The notes under the pieces are model-generated. The model did no database searches, was not told where the DNA came from, and saw nothing but the letters and a program-made list of their open reading frames with translations. Source: Chryseobacterium sp. POL2 (lineage in GTDB: Bacteria; Bacteroidota; Bacteroidia; Flavobacteriales; Weeksellaceae). From it: 64,000 nucleotides of DNA. Location: positions 682,001 to 746,000 of the forward strand of contig NZ_CP049298.1 in assembly GCF_011058315.1 (NCBI RefSeq), in the 5' to 3' direction. The translations under genes were made by a program, and so were the position numbers. This document shows positions 1 through 8,458 of the stretch, one piece after another (the first letter of the stretch is position 1; every line of letters begins with the position of its first letter).

Positions 1-246
1 AGTGAAGCCTATCCCGACCTAAAAGCCAATACCAACTTTCTGGATTTGCAGGAAAAACTCAATGAAATAGAAGAAAACCTAGAACGCAGTCGAAGATATT
101 ACAACAGCACGGTACGTGAAAACAATACCTATGGGGAAAGTTTTCCGGGAGTTGTATTTGCCGGTATGTTCCATTATCAGCATTTCGATTTCTTTGAAGC
201 CCTTGCTACAGATAGAGAAAATATAACAGTAGATTTTAAAAAATGA
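1..246 (+). CDS. lemA: LemA family protein, C-terminal fragment
   Basis: The reading frame is open from the first base and stops with TGA at 244-246, so only the last 81 residues are present and the true start lies left of the window. The segment has the LemA-type C-terminal helix (ENLERSRRYYNSTVRENN) followed by the family's typical FPGVVFA stretch. LemA proteins are membrane-anchored helical bundles of unclear function, usually near 190 residues. The DUF2207 gene follows after 3 bases, and LemA-DUF2207 is a common bacterial pair, so the two are probably co-transcribed and work together at the membrane. Confidence 0.88.
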   Translation, partial: SEAYPDLKANTNFLDLQEKLNEIEENLERSRRYYNSTVRENNTYGESFPGVVFAGMFHYQHFDFFEALATDRENITVDFKK

Positions 247-249
247 GCA

Positions 250-1920
250 ATGAAAAAAATCGCACTCATACTGTTCTTCGCGTTTGCTTCTATTTTTGCA
301 TTTACACAGGGTTTTATTGTTGATCAATTTACGGCTGACATTTACCTGAATAAAGACGGTTATTTTGATGTGGTTGAAAAATATGATGTCAATTTCACCG
401 ATGCTAAACACGGTATTTTCCGGGATATTGTTACCGATTACAAATTACAAACCGCCGATGGCAAAACCGAAAAACGTCACCTTGTTATTCAAAATATCGA
501 AGTTCCGGGACATCCGTTTCAGGTCAACAGTAAATTAGAACAGCGCACCGAAGATAAAATTTCCATTAAAATAGGCGATAAAAACCAACTCGTAACCGGC
601 CCACAACAGTATGAAATCAAATACAGGGTGTATAACGCTTTCTTTTTTGATGGCGATCTGGTACAGTTCTATTGGAATATCAAACCATCGGGCTGGTTGG
701 CTATTTTCCAAAACGTACAATTCAATATCCATATCCCCGACGGTACACCACTTTCTGCACAAAACTGTTTTGTCTATGCCGGAGTGCAGGGAACAACAGA
801 ACCCTCGACTGATTTTGACTATTCCTATTCAAAGAATGTCTTTTCAGGAAAGAACCACCAAGATTTCTTTTCCATTCCGGGGCAGGATATAACACTTTTG
901 GTAAAAATACCGCGAAACACAATTGCTGAGAATTTTATTTCGGTTCCGCTTTGGCAACAATACGCCTGGATCGGAATCTTGGCCTTCCTGTTATTTCTAT
1001 TTTGGATGCTATGGCTAAAATTTGGGAAAGACGATAAGGTGGTTTCAGTTACTTCTTATTATCCGCCAAAAGGGATTGATCCTGCAATGGCAGGCTATTT
1101 AATTGATGATAAAGACGATAGTTCCGACCTCATTGCGTTTTTACCACACTGGGCTTCTCAAGGTTACATCACCATCGAGGAAATCCCGAAAACTGGAATC
1201 TTCGGTACGGTCGATATGAAATTGGTTCGACTAAAAAATATCGCTGAAACCAATTCTTCGGATTATGAACAGCACTTATTTCAAAGTCTGTTTGGGATTT
1301 GGGGAAATACCGTTTTGATCAGCAGCTTGCGCAATACATTTTATGTAACGATGAATGTGGCAAAAAAAGAGCTAAAGGCTGCCGCACAAAAATATTATGA
1401 ATCAGAGTCCAATAAAGCCATGAAAATTACAACTGGAGTTGCTGTAGCGCTGGGCGTAATACTTTGTCCGATATTTCTATTTGTATATGGTGTCTTGGCG
1501 GCAATAGCAGCACCGGTGGTTTGTGTATTCATTGCCTTGATGAGTTTTTTTATGCAAAAGAAAAACAAAACCGGAAATGCCATTTTTTCTGAATTAAAGG
1601 GTTTTAAACAGTTCATCAAATTAGCAGAAGTGAACAGAATAAAAATGTTGATTGAGCAAGATCCTCAGTATTTTGAAAAAACCATGAGCTACGCATTGGC
1701 ATTTGGTTTATTGGAAAACTGGGCCAAGAAATTTGATGCATTAAATATTGCTCCGCCAAATTGGTACCACAGCAGTGGAACGCGAATGATGGGAATGCAT
1801 GCGTTCTCCAAATCGTTTTCCGGAAGTATGACATCTGCACAATCGTCAATGATGAGTGCGCCTTCATCATCTTCATCGTCAGGTGGTGGATTTGGCGGCG
1901 GTGGCGGCGGAAGTTGGTAG
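250..1920 (+). CDS. DUF2207 domain-containing membrane protein
   Basis: A 556-residue protein with a signal peptide (residues 1-20), an extracytoplasmic beta-rich domain (about 22-230) containing the DUF2207 opening pattern (YFDVVEKYDVNF, then GIFRDI), a membrane segment near 237-257, a cytoplasmic domain, and two further hydrophobic stretches near 395-435. It ends in a serine/glycine-rich tail (GGGFGGGGGGSW), which is characteristic of this family. It starts 3 bases after the LemA stop. No enzymatic function is established for DUF2207; a structural or scaffolding envelope role is inference. Length is normal and no damage is visible. Confidence 0.9.
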   Translation: MKKIALILFFAFASIFAFTQGFIVDQFTADIYLNKDGYFDVVEKYDVNFTDAKHGIFRDIVTDYKLQTADGKTEKRHLVIQNIEVPGHPFQVNSKLEQRTEDKISIKIGDKNQLVTGPQQYEIKYRVYNAFFFDGDLVQFYWNIKPSGWLAIFQNVQFNIHIPDGTPLSAQNCFVYAGVQGTTEPSTDFDYSYSKNVFSGKNHQDFFSIPGQDITLLVKIPRNTIAENFISVPLWQQYAWIGILAFLLFLFWMLWLKFGKDDKVVSVTSYYPPKGIDPAMAGYLIDDKDDSSDLIAFLPHWASQGYITIEEIPKTGIFGTVDMKLVRLKNIAETNSSDYEQHLFQSLFGIWGNTVLISSLRNTFYVTMNVAKKELKAAAQKYYESESNKAMKITTGVAVALGVILCPIFLFVYGVLAAIAAPVVCVFIALMSFFMQKKNKTGNAIFSELKGFKQFIKLAEVNRIKMLIEQDPQYFEKTMSYALAFGLLENWAKKFDALNIAPPNWYHSSGTRMMGMHAFSKSFSGSMTSAQSSMMSAPSSSSSSGGGFGGGGGGSW

Positions 1921-1946
1921 AAATTAAAAAACATAAAGTTTACTGA

Positions 1947-2705
1947 ATGAAAAAACAAATACTATTTACGTTCTGTTTTCTAATTTTATGCCAATCTGGT
2001 TTTGCGCAAAAAAAGGACACCCGAGATTTTTATTCCGAAATAAAAAAGCTGGATGTCACTGAATTTATTTTGGTATCCAATACATCCATTGGCTTTCTGG
2101 GAGCGGATTATCAGCGGTTTTATATTCATTTCACTTCGGTGCAAAAAGATGGAAAGAATCCGTATCAATATCTGGTAAAAGGAAAAACCAAAATAAAAGA
2201 GAACATCTGCACCTTTAGCGGAACCATTACCCTAAAAAAAGCCGTCACTTTTAAGGTGGATCAAGACGATGAAATACCGCAGGATGTACGCGCTGGAAAA
2301 TTTACCGCTTCCGTAGTCCTTCAGGAAGATAAAAGCCAGTATGGTTCGGGAGAAATAACAGGAATACTCACCAAAGGGTTTGTTCTAAAAGCCGGTAAGC
2401 TGATGGATGATAATGTGCTGTACTATGGCGATATGCCTTATGAAGGAAATTACTTTGAAGGGAATTGGACAAGTTATTCCAGTGGAAAATCCAAACGATG
2501 TATGTGGTACAATGGCGGTGGATGGACAGCGCAACAGGATTTATTCCGTTTGGGCGATGACGGTGATGTGTACATCAATCTTCAATACCTCAAAAACGGT
2601 TGGGAAAATTATGTTGCAGCTTATCATCCGGCTCAATTAGAAATTGAAGAGGAAAAACAAATTCACAACGCTCAATTGAAAGAACAGGAAAAATGGTGGC
2701 AATGA
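1947..2705 (+). CDS. secreted protein of unknown function
   Basis: A 252-residue protein with a clean signal peptide (MKKQILFTFCFLILCQSGFA, cleavage near A20-Q21). The mature part is beta-rich, with YEGNYFEGNW and WYNGGGW motifs and a charged, probably helical C-terminus (EIEEEKQ...KEQEKWWQ). I do not recognise a family. It lies 26 bases after the DUF2207 gene on the same strand and probably belongs to the same operon. Periplasmic or surface location is inferred from the signal peptide. Confidence 0.75.
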   Translation: MKKQILFTFCFLILCQSGFAQKKDTRDFYSEIKKLDVTEFILVSNTSIGFLGADYQRFYIHFTSVQKDGKNPYQYLVKGKTKIKENICTFSGTITLKKAVTFKVDQDDEIPQDVRAGKFTASVVLQEDKSQYGSGEITGILTKGFVLKAGKLMDDNVLYYGDMPYEGNYFEGNWTSYSSGKSKRCMWYNGGGWTAQQDLFRLGDDGDVYINLQYLKNGWENYVAAYHPAQLEIEEEKQIHNAQLKEQEKWWQ

Positions 2706-2730
2706 AAATTCATTTTTAAAACAAAATACT

Positions 2731-3144
2731 ATGAACATCAAAATCAGAAACGGAATTGAAGTGCAGGCTACAGGCGGGTTAATCGTAGAACAAGCCTGGT
2801 TGCAATACGCATCGGGACCATTGGTGCGGGATGGCAATATAATTAATCTCGGCGAAAAAATTAATCTTCATCTCATTATCCTCGGATGGAAAGGGATGAA
2901 CGATCAAATCAGCATCGGTGCATCCGAAAAGATTGTCACCGATGAAGGACAATATTTTCTGAATGAAGCCGATTTGTTTGCCCGGTATGATACCTTGCCA
3001 TTGGAAGCGGTGCAAAAAATATCACTTTCCGCTGTTATTGAGAATATAGATCGTTTAGTTGACTTTTTTCGGGTGGATTTTAGGATATACAGCAAAACAT
3101 TTCCCGAACAGGAGATCAACGGCTACTATCTTTTTCATATTTAA
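2731..3144 (+). CDS. unknown protein, paralogue of the 10256 lipoprotein
   Basis: A 137-residue protein without signal peptide or membrane segment. It aligns over nearly its whole length with residues 46-179 of the lipoprotein at 10256-10795: both share a NGI...TGG..VE.A start, a GWK..N....IGA motif, an ADLF...D.LP motif and a final G.Y.F strand. This looks like one beta-rich domain kept in two forms, one cytoplasmic and one lipid-anchored, near the two ends of the cluster. The function is unknown. No other start codon adds a signal sequence in front. Confidence 0.75.
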   Translation: MNIKIRNGIEVQATGGLIVEQAWLQYASGPLVRDGNIINLGEKINLHLIILGWKGMNDQISIGASEKIVTDEGQYFLNEADLFARYDTLPLEAVQKISLSAVIENIDRLVDFFRVDFRIYSKTFPEQEINGYYLFHI

Positions 3145-3451
3145 ATACACTAAAACGGGTATAATAAAAAAACATAATCCTAAAAATCTACTTTTTCACA
3201 AATCAAAATAGTTCGTATTTAAACATTATGGAAAAATCCTTTATACCCTTATAATTCTGGGGTTTTCATAACAAAACAAGCTGTATTCTGCATTCCAAAA
3301 GCTGGAAAATTTGTCGGTATTTTATAAGCTGAAAAAATCATTCGGTACTTATTAGAGAGGGAATCATGTAATGAGCAGACTCCCATGATTATGGGATTGT
3401 CGGACTTTATTATTCCATCTAATTTAGCTGAAACATTTTAAACATCATAGT
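3145..3451 (+). other. intergenic stretch with no gene recognised
   Basis: These 307 AT-rich bases separate the first four genes from the rest of the cluster. I see no open frame of note and no strong terminator. Two loose copies of a TCGGTA..TTAT pattern occur near 3315-3355, and there is a small imperfect inverted repeat around CCATGATTATGG near 3386. Promoter elements for the next gene probably lie here but are not convincing. Confidence 0.4.
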
Positions 3452-4249
3452 ATGAAATTCACAAATTTAGAAAACAAATTTTTCAGAGCACTTCTATTGC
3501 TCCTTGCAATAGGACTGCTTTTCATTTCTTGTCGTAAAGACGATTCTGAACCCTTCTCGCCGTATGCCGATGAAGATGTGTATGTAGCAGGCGGAATGCA
3601 GGAAACGTATTATACCAGAGCAGTATATTGGAAAAACGATGTTCCTGTTGTTTTACTTGATGGGCCCCGTGCTTCGATAGCCTATGATATTTTCGTGGAT
3701 AATACAGATGTTCATGCAGTTGGTAGCTTCAAAGACGAAACCTATCAGGACAAGCCAGCATTATGGAAAAACACTACACTTTTCCCGCTTTCAACCAACA
3801 ATACCATAGGCGAAGCAAAAGCAGTATACGTTAGTGAAAATATACATTATATCGTTGGATACGAGCAACATGGCGCTTACAAAAAAGCAAAATTATGGAT
3901 GGGTGGTTTTTCTTTAACATTGAAGCCCAATGATAACGCCGATTCGGAATTTAACTCAGTGTATGTTGACCATCATAAAGTTTACATTGCCGGATATGAA
4001 TACGAGGGAAGTATAAAAAAAGCAAAATACTGGATTTATCAACCCGGTGGTTTTTCGCCTAGCCCCACACCCTTATCCGATGCCCAAAGCTTTACTCTTG
4101 CCCAAAGCAGTTACGGCTTTTGTGATGCTAGATCTATTACTGTTAAATCAGACAAAATATATGTTGCCGGAACGGATGGAGACAAGAGCACTATATGGAT
4201 TGATGGACAACCTACTGTTATTTACACTGGCATAGGTCCGTATTTGTGA
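3452..4249 (+). CDS. lipoprotein with propeller-like repeats, first part of a frame-broken gene
   Basis: This 265-residue open frame starts with a lipoprotein signal (LLLAIGLLFISC, lipid-attachment cysteine near residue 27). The mature part repeats a unit of about 40-45 residues with the pattern V-Y-x-x-G ... W followed by a V-Y-V strand; four full units and the start of a fifth are present. The frame stops at 4247-4249, but the repeats continue at once in another frame (4246-4524). Loss of one base near 4230-4240 explains this. The intact protein would be about 357 residues with seven repeats, consistent with a seven-bladed beta-propeller on the cell surface. The ligand is unknown. Confidence 0.72.
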   Translation: MKFTNLENKFFRALLLLLAIGLLFISCRKDDSEPFSPYADEDVYVAGGMQETYYTRAVYWKNDVPVVLLDGPRASIAYDIFVDNTDVHAVGSFKDETYQDKPALWKNTTLFPLSTNNTIGEAKAVYVSENIHYIVGYEQHGAYKKAKLWMGGFSLTLKPNDNADSEFNSVYVDHHKVYIAGYEYEGSIKKAKYWIYQPGGFSPSPTPLSDAQSFTLAQSSYGFCDARSITVKSDKIYVAGTDGDKSTIWIDGQPTVIYTGIGPYL

Positions 4250-4524
4250 AAGGATCAACTGTATATGCAGCCGGAACAAGCGGTGACTGGGATCATATAA
4301 AATCTTGGTACTGGAATGGTAATATGAATGAACTTTCGGCCGGAAATGCGGAATATAATAATGCGATGGATATTACAGTAGGAAAATCAAATATTTATAT
4401 ACCGGGATATGTAAGTGATAAGCAAGAAGACTGGGCTGTAATATGGGTAAACGGTGTGGTGAAATCACTTGCTCCGAATAAGGAAAGATCTTGGGCTCAT
4501 AGTGTTTTTGTCGTGGAAAAATAG
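4246..4524 (+). CDS. C-terminal part of the frame-broken propeller lipoprotein
   Basis: This frame encodes two more copies of the repeat in the preceding ORF (VYAAGTSGDW...SWYWNG and IYIPGYVSDK...VIWVNG). Read upstream of its nominal GTG it continues as VFVKGS, the expected junction strand, so it is not an independent gene. It is offset by one base from 3452-4249. Either a genuine one-base deletion or a sequencing error would produce this. If real, the distal part is probably not translated and the protein is a pseudogene product. Confidence 0.6.
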   Translation: MKGSTVYAAGTSGDWDHIKSWYWNGNMNELSAGNAEYNNAMDITVGKSNIYIPGYVSDKQEDWAVIWVNGVVKSLAPNKERSWAHSVFVVEK

Positions 4525-4529
4525 AAAAA

Positions 4530-4886
4530 ATGAACACACAAATCACACTTTCAGAAGTTTTGGCAACGCCGAAAAAAGATACCACAGGCTGGGTACGGAC
4601 AAGGGCGTTTATCGATTTTTACAGCAATCCGATAGAAGTGATGGATAACGGAGAATTGTCGGGCTATTTAATAGATATTCTCGTGAAGTTGGATGATGTA
4701 TCAAATCCGGAAAAGACCTTAAGTATGAAAAATACAGGTTTCCTTATCAAACAATATTATTTTCCGAAAACTCATCTGCATTCTTTCGGCAGATATACCG
4801 GATTAATAATACTTTATAACGAGAAAAATCTTCGAGAAGTAATACCCGACCCCGAAAATGAAACCTGGCATTATGAAGTGAAATAA
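4530..4886 (+). CDS. unknown protein, paralogue family A, copy 1
   Basis: A 118-residue protein without signal or membrane segment. It is the first of three tandem paralogues (4530, 4903, 5529). They share T.A.I, then VM(D/E)NGE, a hydrophobic strand, H..SFGR.T..(V/I)LYN, and a near-identical C-terminal (D/E).WHYEV ending. The pattern suggests a small beta-barrel domain of the DUF3592-like kind, an inference from layout only. The other two copies carry N-terminal membrane helices and this one does not. It begins 5 bases after the propeller gene ends. Confidence 0.7.
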   Translation: MNTQITLSEVLATPKKDTTGWVRTRAFIDFYSNPIEVMDNGELSGYLIDILVKLDDVSNPEKTLSMKNTGFLIKQYYFPKTHLHSFGRYTGLIILYNEKNLREVIPDPENETWHYEVK

Positions 4887-4902
4887 TAATTATAAAATAA
4901 AA

Positions 4903-5427
4903 ATGATGAACAAACCAAAAATATACCGTTTAGATATTTTCTTCTGGATACTGTTATTGGTTTTCGGAAGCTGTTGGTATTTATTGGAAAATAAGCTGAA
5001 ATGGCAAACTTTCTTTTTACTTACGTTGGGTATTTATTTGTTTTTGTCCTTCATTATCAGAGCTATTGTTTTGCAAAGCATCAAAGAAAACCAACAAGTT
5101 TCTCAACTTTCAGACATTCAACAAAAGCAAATAAAAACAGACACCCATACCTGGCAGAGTGCCCACGCTGTTATCATTAATATGAATCCGCTCGGTAAAG
5201 TAATGGATAACGGAAAAGAAGTCGGTCGTTTGTATGCCTTTCAGGTACAAGTAGACAGCATAAATGGCGGCACATTTCGCACTTTAATCAAAAACAAAAT
5301 CATTCCTGCAAATCATTTGAATTCTTTTGGTCGAAAGACAGAAGTACAGGTTTTGTACAATCCCGAAAATAAATACAAAGACATCACTTTTGACAACGAT
5401 GACTGGCATTATGAAGTGAAAAAATAA
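4903..5427 (+). CDS. membrane-anchored paralogue family A, copy 2
   Basis: A 174-residue protein with two N-terminal membrane helices (about residues 10-26 and 34-56) followed by the family A domain: WQSAHAVIINM, VMDNGKEVGRL, NHLNSFGRKTEVQVLYNPEN and the terminal DWHYEVK. The beta-rich domain probably faces the cytoplasm or periplasm next to the inner membrane. It sits 16 bases after copy 1 on the same strand. The function is unknown; tandem duplication within the operon is clear from the shared motifs. Confidence 0.75.
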   Translation: MMNKPKIYRLDIFFWILLLVFGSCWYLLENKLKWQTFFLLTLGIYLFLSFIIRAIVLQSIKENQQVSQLSDIQQKQIKTDTHTWQSAHAVIINMNPLGKVMDNGKEVGRLYAFQVQVDSINGGTFRTLIKNKIIPANHLNSFGRKTEVQVLYNPENKYKDITFDNDDWHYEVKK

Positions 5428-5528
5428 AAACTATGGATAAAAAGAAACTTACAAAAAGGATGAAAACGCATTCCTTTTTTATACTGTCCATTTTGCTCTG
5501 CTGATATTTTTATCACAGCACTGGGAAA

Positions 5529-5969
5529 ATGGTTTTTAGCCTATTGGCAGTAAGTTTTGCCATCATTTATGTCATGTTTTATTTGATGGGATTGTTATTC
5601 CGCGGCAGTGCATTGACAGGAGCCGCTTCCAAAGAAATTTCTATGGAAGAAGCCAAAAAGAAAATAAGACAGCATAACATTTCGGACTGGACAAAAACGA
5701 AAGGAATCATTACACGCTTTATTCCCGAAAGTAAAATCGTAGAAAACGGTGAGGTGACGGCACAGCTTTTTTCATTCTATATCCAAACAGAGCGGGATGC
5801 GAATGTATTAAGAACTGATAAAGCTTTTATTAGCGGACATATCATTCCTATTTCGCACATCGGTTCATTCAGCATCAATACCCCGGTAGCTGTTTGGGTC
5901 AATAAAACAGGAGCTTGGGCCGTATTTGATCCAGAGTACGAAGACTGGCATTATGAAATAATAAATTAA
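5529..5969 (+). CDS. membrane-anchored paralogue family A, copy 3, start region disrupted
   Basis: This 146-residue frame has one membrane helix (about 2-24) and the family A domain ending EDWHYEI. The true start is probably ATG at 5433: that frame begins MDKKKLTKRMKTHSFFILS, is followed in the next frame by a hydrophobic helix (ALLIFLSQHWENG), then returns to this frame. One T missing from the run at 5491-5494 and one extra T in the run at 5533-5537 account for both shifts. The repaired protein would have two membrane helices like copy 2. Taken literally, only the ATG at 5529 gives an open product. Confidence 0.65.
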   Translation: MVFSLLAVSFAIIYVMFYLMGLLFRGSALTGAASKEISMEEAKKKIRQHNISDWTKTKGIITRFIPESKIVENGEVTAQLFSFYIQTERDANVLRTDKAFISGHIIPISHIGSFSINTPVAVWVNKTGAWAVFDPEYEDWHYEIIN

Positions 5970-5988
5970 AATTTAAAACCGAAATAAC

Positions 5989-6279
5989 ATGAACGAAACA
6001 GAAAACCAAAATACAGATGCACGTATCACAGCACTCGAAAACGAAGTAAAACGCCTAACGATGTTGGTGGATAGAATTTACAGTTATACACACTTAGGCA
6101 TTCATAAACCTTCCTTGGATAACCCGGAAGTTCTATCTGGCGCTAATCCCATCGATGTGGATGCAAAACTGCAGGAACTCATTCGCAACAGAGATATCAT
6201 TAGTGCGGCAAAACAGTATGTGCAAATAACAGGTGTTGGACTGTTGGAGGCAAAAGCTGCTGTAAAAAATATGATATGA
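5989..6279 (+). CDS. small protein with ribosomal L7/L12 C-terminal-like motif
   Basis: A 96-residue soluble protein. Residues 8-30 form a short coiled coil (ITALENEVKRLTMLVDRI). Residues 60-96 match the helical motif of the ribosomal protein L7/L12 C-terminal fold (an IRNRD..SAAK stretch, then TGVGLLEAKAAVKNM), which also occurs in small non-ribosomal bacterial proteins. It is not the ribosomal protein itself: it lacks the L7/L12 N-terminal dimerisation region and sits 19 bases after family A copy 3. A dimeric adaptor role is only a guess. Confidence 0.7.
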   Translation: MNETENQNTDARITALENEVKRLTMLVDRIYSYTHLGIHKPSLDNPEVLSGANPIDVDAKLQELIRNRDIISAAKQYVQITGVGLLEAKAAVKNMI

Positions 6280-6312
6280 TTTAATACAAATAAAGTTCAA
6301 AACACGAATCGT

Positions 6313-7419
6313 ATGAACATTAGAAAAAAATTTTACATCATTTTAATTGGAGGGTTTGCCTTGACTTTTGCACTCACTTTTTTCGCTCGCAAATTCATGA
6401 GCAATTCCATTTCGAATTTTACTTCTGGGAAAATGGACGGGATAGGAAGTATGATGGGAGTGAGCAATGCACCGGTTTTCAAGTCGGGGATTTTCAGCGA
6501 TAACGGTAATTATTTCGCTTACACCTATCAACCCGAAGTAGAAAAACCAGATGTGGATGGAAATGTAACGATGCGCGGTTTTGCTTATCCCGCTTATTTC
6601 CGCGTGATGGAAACCGCTACGGGAAAAATTGTGGGCAAACCTTATGAAGCCGATAAACACGACCAAATGTATGTGGTGTGGACAGAGGACAATTGGGTTT
6701 GGCTGATGAAATCGGTTTCTAATAAAGGAAATCAAATTGCTTTGTATGATTTGAAAGCCCAAAAATTTCACTTTGATTTCGGTGAGCTGGAAAAGCTGAA
6801 CGCGAATGTAGATTGGAAAAGTACTTATTCTTTTTATATCAACAATACCCAAGCAAAAGGCTTGATTTTAGAAGCCAATGACAAACGTTATTACCGCATC
6901 GACCCCAACTCAGGAAAAGCGGAAACTGTGCAGGGAAAATTTGAAAGGGTGAATTATAATTTTGCCAAAAACTTTCAGGTTTCCGATAGAAATTCGGACA
7001 GACAATACAGCAAAGAACAAATCAACGGCAGCCGACAAAGCATTACCGCCAACAACGGAAAAACCGTTTCTCAGGATGATTTTATTGAGGTAAAATATCT
7101 TACGCTGACCCAAAACAAAAAATCCGCAAGTTATGCAGATGCGCCCATTACGTATTTCAAAAACAATTTCTTCGTGCTCTCACCGCTTACCTCCGACAAA
7201 GAAAAGGATATGGAATTGGCAATGCTGGATAAAACCACATTAAAAACCATTTGGAAAATAAAGCTCCCGCAAAAAGAGTTGAAAACCTTTACTCCAAATT
7301 ATGAAATGGAGCGCTTTTTTATCAAAGGCGACCAACTCTTCGTCAGCAACAACGATTATTTGATGACAATCAACCTCGAAAACGGAAAAATTGTGAAACA
7401 GGAAAATTTGTTTGATTAA
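6313..7419 (+). CDS. membrane-anchored beta-rich protein of unknown function
   Basis: A 368-residue protein with one N-terminal membrane helix (about 6-24), which is probably an uncleaved anchor, and a long extracytoplasmic part. That part alternates strands with aromatic residues (FSDNGNYFAYTYQP, VVWTEDNWVWLM, FFVLSPLTSD, LFVSNNDYLMTINLENGK), a pattern like a quinoprotein or WD-type propeller. The family is not recognised with confidence. It is flanked on the same strand by unknown membrane-anchored proteins with gaps of 15-35 bases, so it is probably part of the same operon. Confidence 0.7.
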   Translation: MNIRKKFYIILIGGFALTFALTFFARKFMSNSISNFTSGKMDGIGSMMGVSNAPVFKSGIFSDNGNYFAYTYQPEVEKPDVDGNVTMRGFAYPAYFRVMETATGKIVGKPYEADKHDQMYVVWTEDNWVWLMKSVSNKGNQIALYDLKAQKFHFDFGELEKLNANVDWKSTYSFYINNTQAKGLILEANDKRYYRIDPNSGKAETVQGKFERVNYNFAKNFQVSDRNSDRQYSKEQINGSRQSITANNGKTVSQDDFIEVKYLTLTQNKKSASYADAPITYFKNNFFVLSPLTSDKEKDMELAMLDKTTLKTIWKIKLPQKELKTFTPNYEMERFFIKGDQLFVSNNDYLMTINLENGKIVKQENLFD

Positions 7420-7433
7420 CCCTAAAAAACAAA

Positions 7434-7937
7434 ATGATGGAAAACAATAATTTCTCAAAAAAGTTCACCAATACGTCCTTGCTAATGGGCTTGGGAATTG
7501 GAGCTGTTGCGCTGGGTTCTATATATTTCACCATGAAAGAAACGGGGATTGGCGATACCATTAACCAAATTTTTGGAGGAAGTTTCTGGTTTATCGTCAT
7601 CGGCTTCGTCATTTTCATCATTCTGCTGATTTATATTTTGCAACGCTGGATTCTGGGCAGCTTAAAACCCGCAGATATTCCGAATGGCTTGCCTGCAACG
7701 GCTACCGTAATCAAAAGCTACCAAGCAGGAATGTCGATGCGTGCGGGAGCCAATCAGTTTTATTCGATTGTCATTGAAGTGAATGTTACCAATCCGCAAG
7801 GTGAAACCTGGCCGACAAAAATAGAACAGATGCTTCCCATTACACAGGTCGGAATTTTTCAGCCCGGAGTGCAGTTTGCCGTAAAATATGATCCGAACAA
7901 CAAAAGCAAAGTGGTCATTGATCAAACTAAACATTGA
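7434..7937 (+). CDS. membrane protein, paralogue family B, copy 1
   Basis: A 167-residue protein with two membrane helices (about 13-32 and 48-70) followed by a beta-rich domain: GLPATATVIKS, a strand ending VNVTN, GETWPTKIEQM, FQPGVQFAVKYDPNNKSKVV. Two similar genes follow directly (7942 and 8459). Family B shares its overall plan with family A at 4530-5969: membrane anchor, T..VI strand, central turn, then a V.YDP/LYNPEN strand near the end. A distant common origin is possible but not shown. The function is unknown. Confidence 0.75.
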   Translation: MMENNNFSKKFTNTSLLMGLGIGAVALGSIYFTMKETGIGDTINQIFGGSFWFIVIGFVIFIILLIYILQRWILGSLKPADIPNGLPATATVIKSYQAGMSMRAGANQFYSIVIEVNVTNPQGETWPTKIEQMLPITQVGIFQPGVQFAVKYDPNNKSKVVIDQTKH

Positions 7938-7941
7938 AATA

Positions 7942-8391
7942 ATGAAAAAAACAATTTTAACACTGCTGATTTTAATAGCATTAAGCTTTTTCGTTTTAGC
8001 CTATTTTAATATGCTAAAAGGCATTTACATTTTTTGTGCGATCATGGTTTTCATACCGTTGATTATTTTTCTCTTCCTGCGTCGCATAGGAAAAAACGCC
8101 AGCAATAAAGGTGTACCTGCTGTTGCAACTATTTTAAAATGTGATGTTGCAAATTTTACAATGTCAAGCGGTATGGCAAGCAAAAGCTTTGTGTTGAAAA
8201 TGGAGGTAAGCGTTACCAATGAAAAAGGCGAAACCTGGCAAACAAAAATGGTGGAACACATTCCTAACTTTCAGGCAGCCGCATTTCAACCCGGATTAAA
8301 ATTCAAAGTGATGTATGATGAAAACAATCGGAATAAGGTAAAAGCTTTCCGAAGTATTATCGACAGCAATACGATAGAAATCGTTGTTTGA
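7942..8391 (+). CDS. membrane protein, paralogue family B, copy 2
   Basis: A 149-residue protein starting at ATG 7942, 4 bases after the previous stop. An in-frame ATG at 7888 would overlap the upstream gene by 50 bases and put a non-hydrophobic leader before the signal-like MKKTILTLLILIALSFF, so I reject it. There are two membrane helices (about 4-22 and 26-46), then the family B domain (GVPAVATILKC, EVSVTNEKGETWQTKM, FQPGLKFKVMYDENNRNKV). It is the closest relative of the 7434 gene, consistent with recent tandem duplication. Confidence 0.72.
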   Translation: MKKTILTLLILIALSFFVLAYFNMLKGIYIFCAIMVFIPLIIFLFLRRIGKNASNKGVPAVATILKCDVANFTMSSGMASKSFVLKMEVSVTNEKGETWQTKMVEHIPNFQAAAFQPGLKFKVMYDENNRNKVKAFRSIIDSNTIEIVV

Positions 8392-8458
8392 ACAAAGGCT
8401 TACAAATAAATAAATGATGAAGTGAAATACTAAAAACGATGAATAAAAACCAATCGCT

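Noticed and set aside
5470..5540. Programmed ribosomal frameshifting at the T runs
   Set aside because: No canonical slippery heptamer with a downstream stem is visible, and two opposite shifts in simple homopolymers are better explained by indels or sequencing error.
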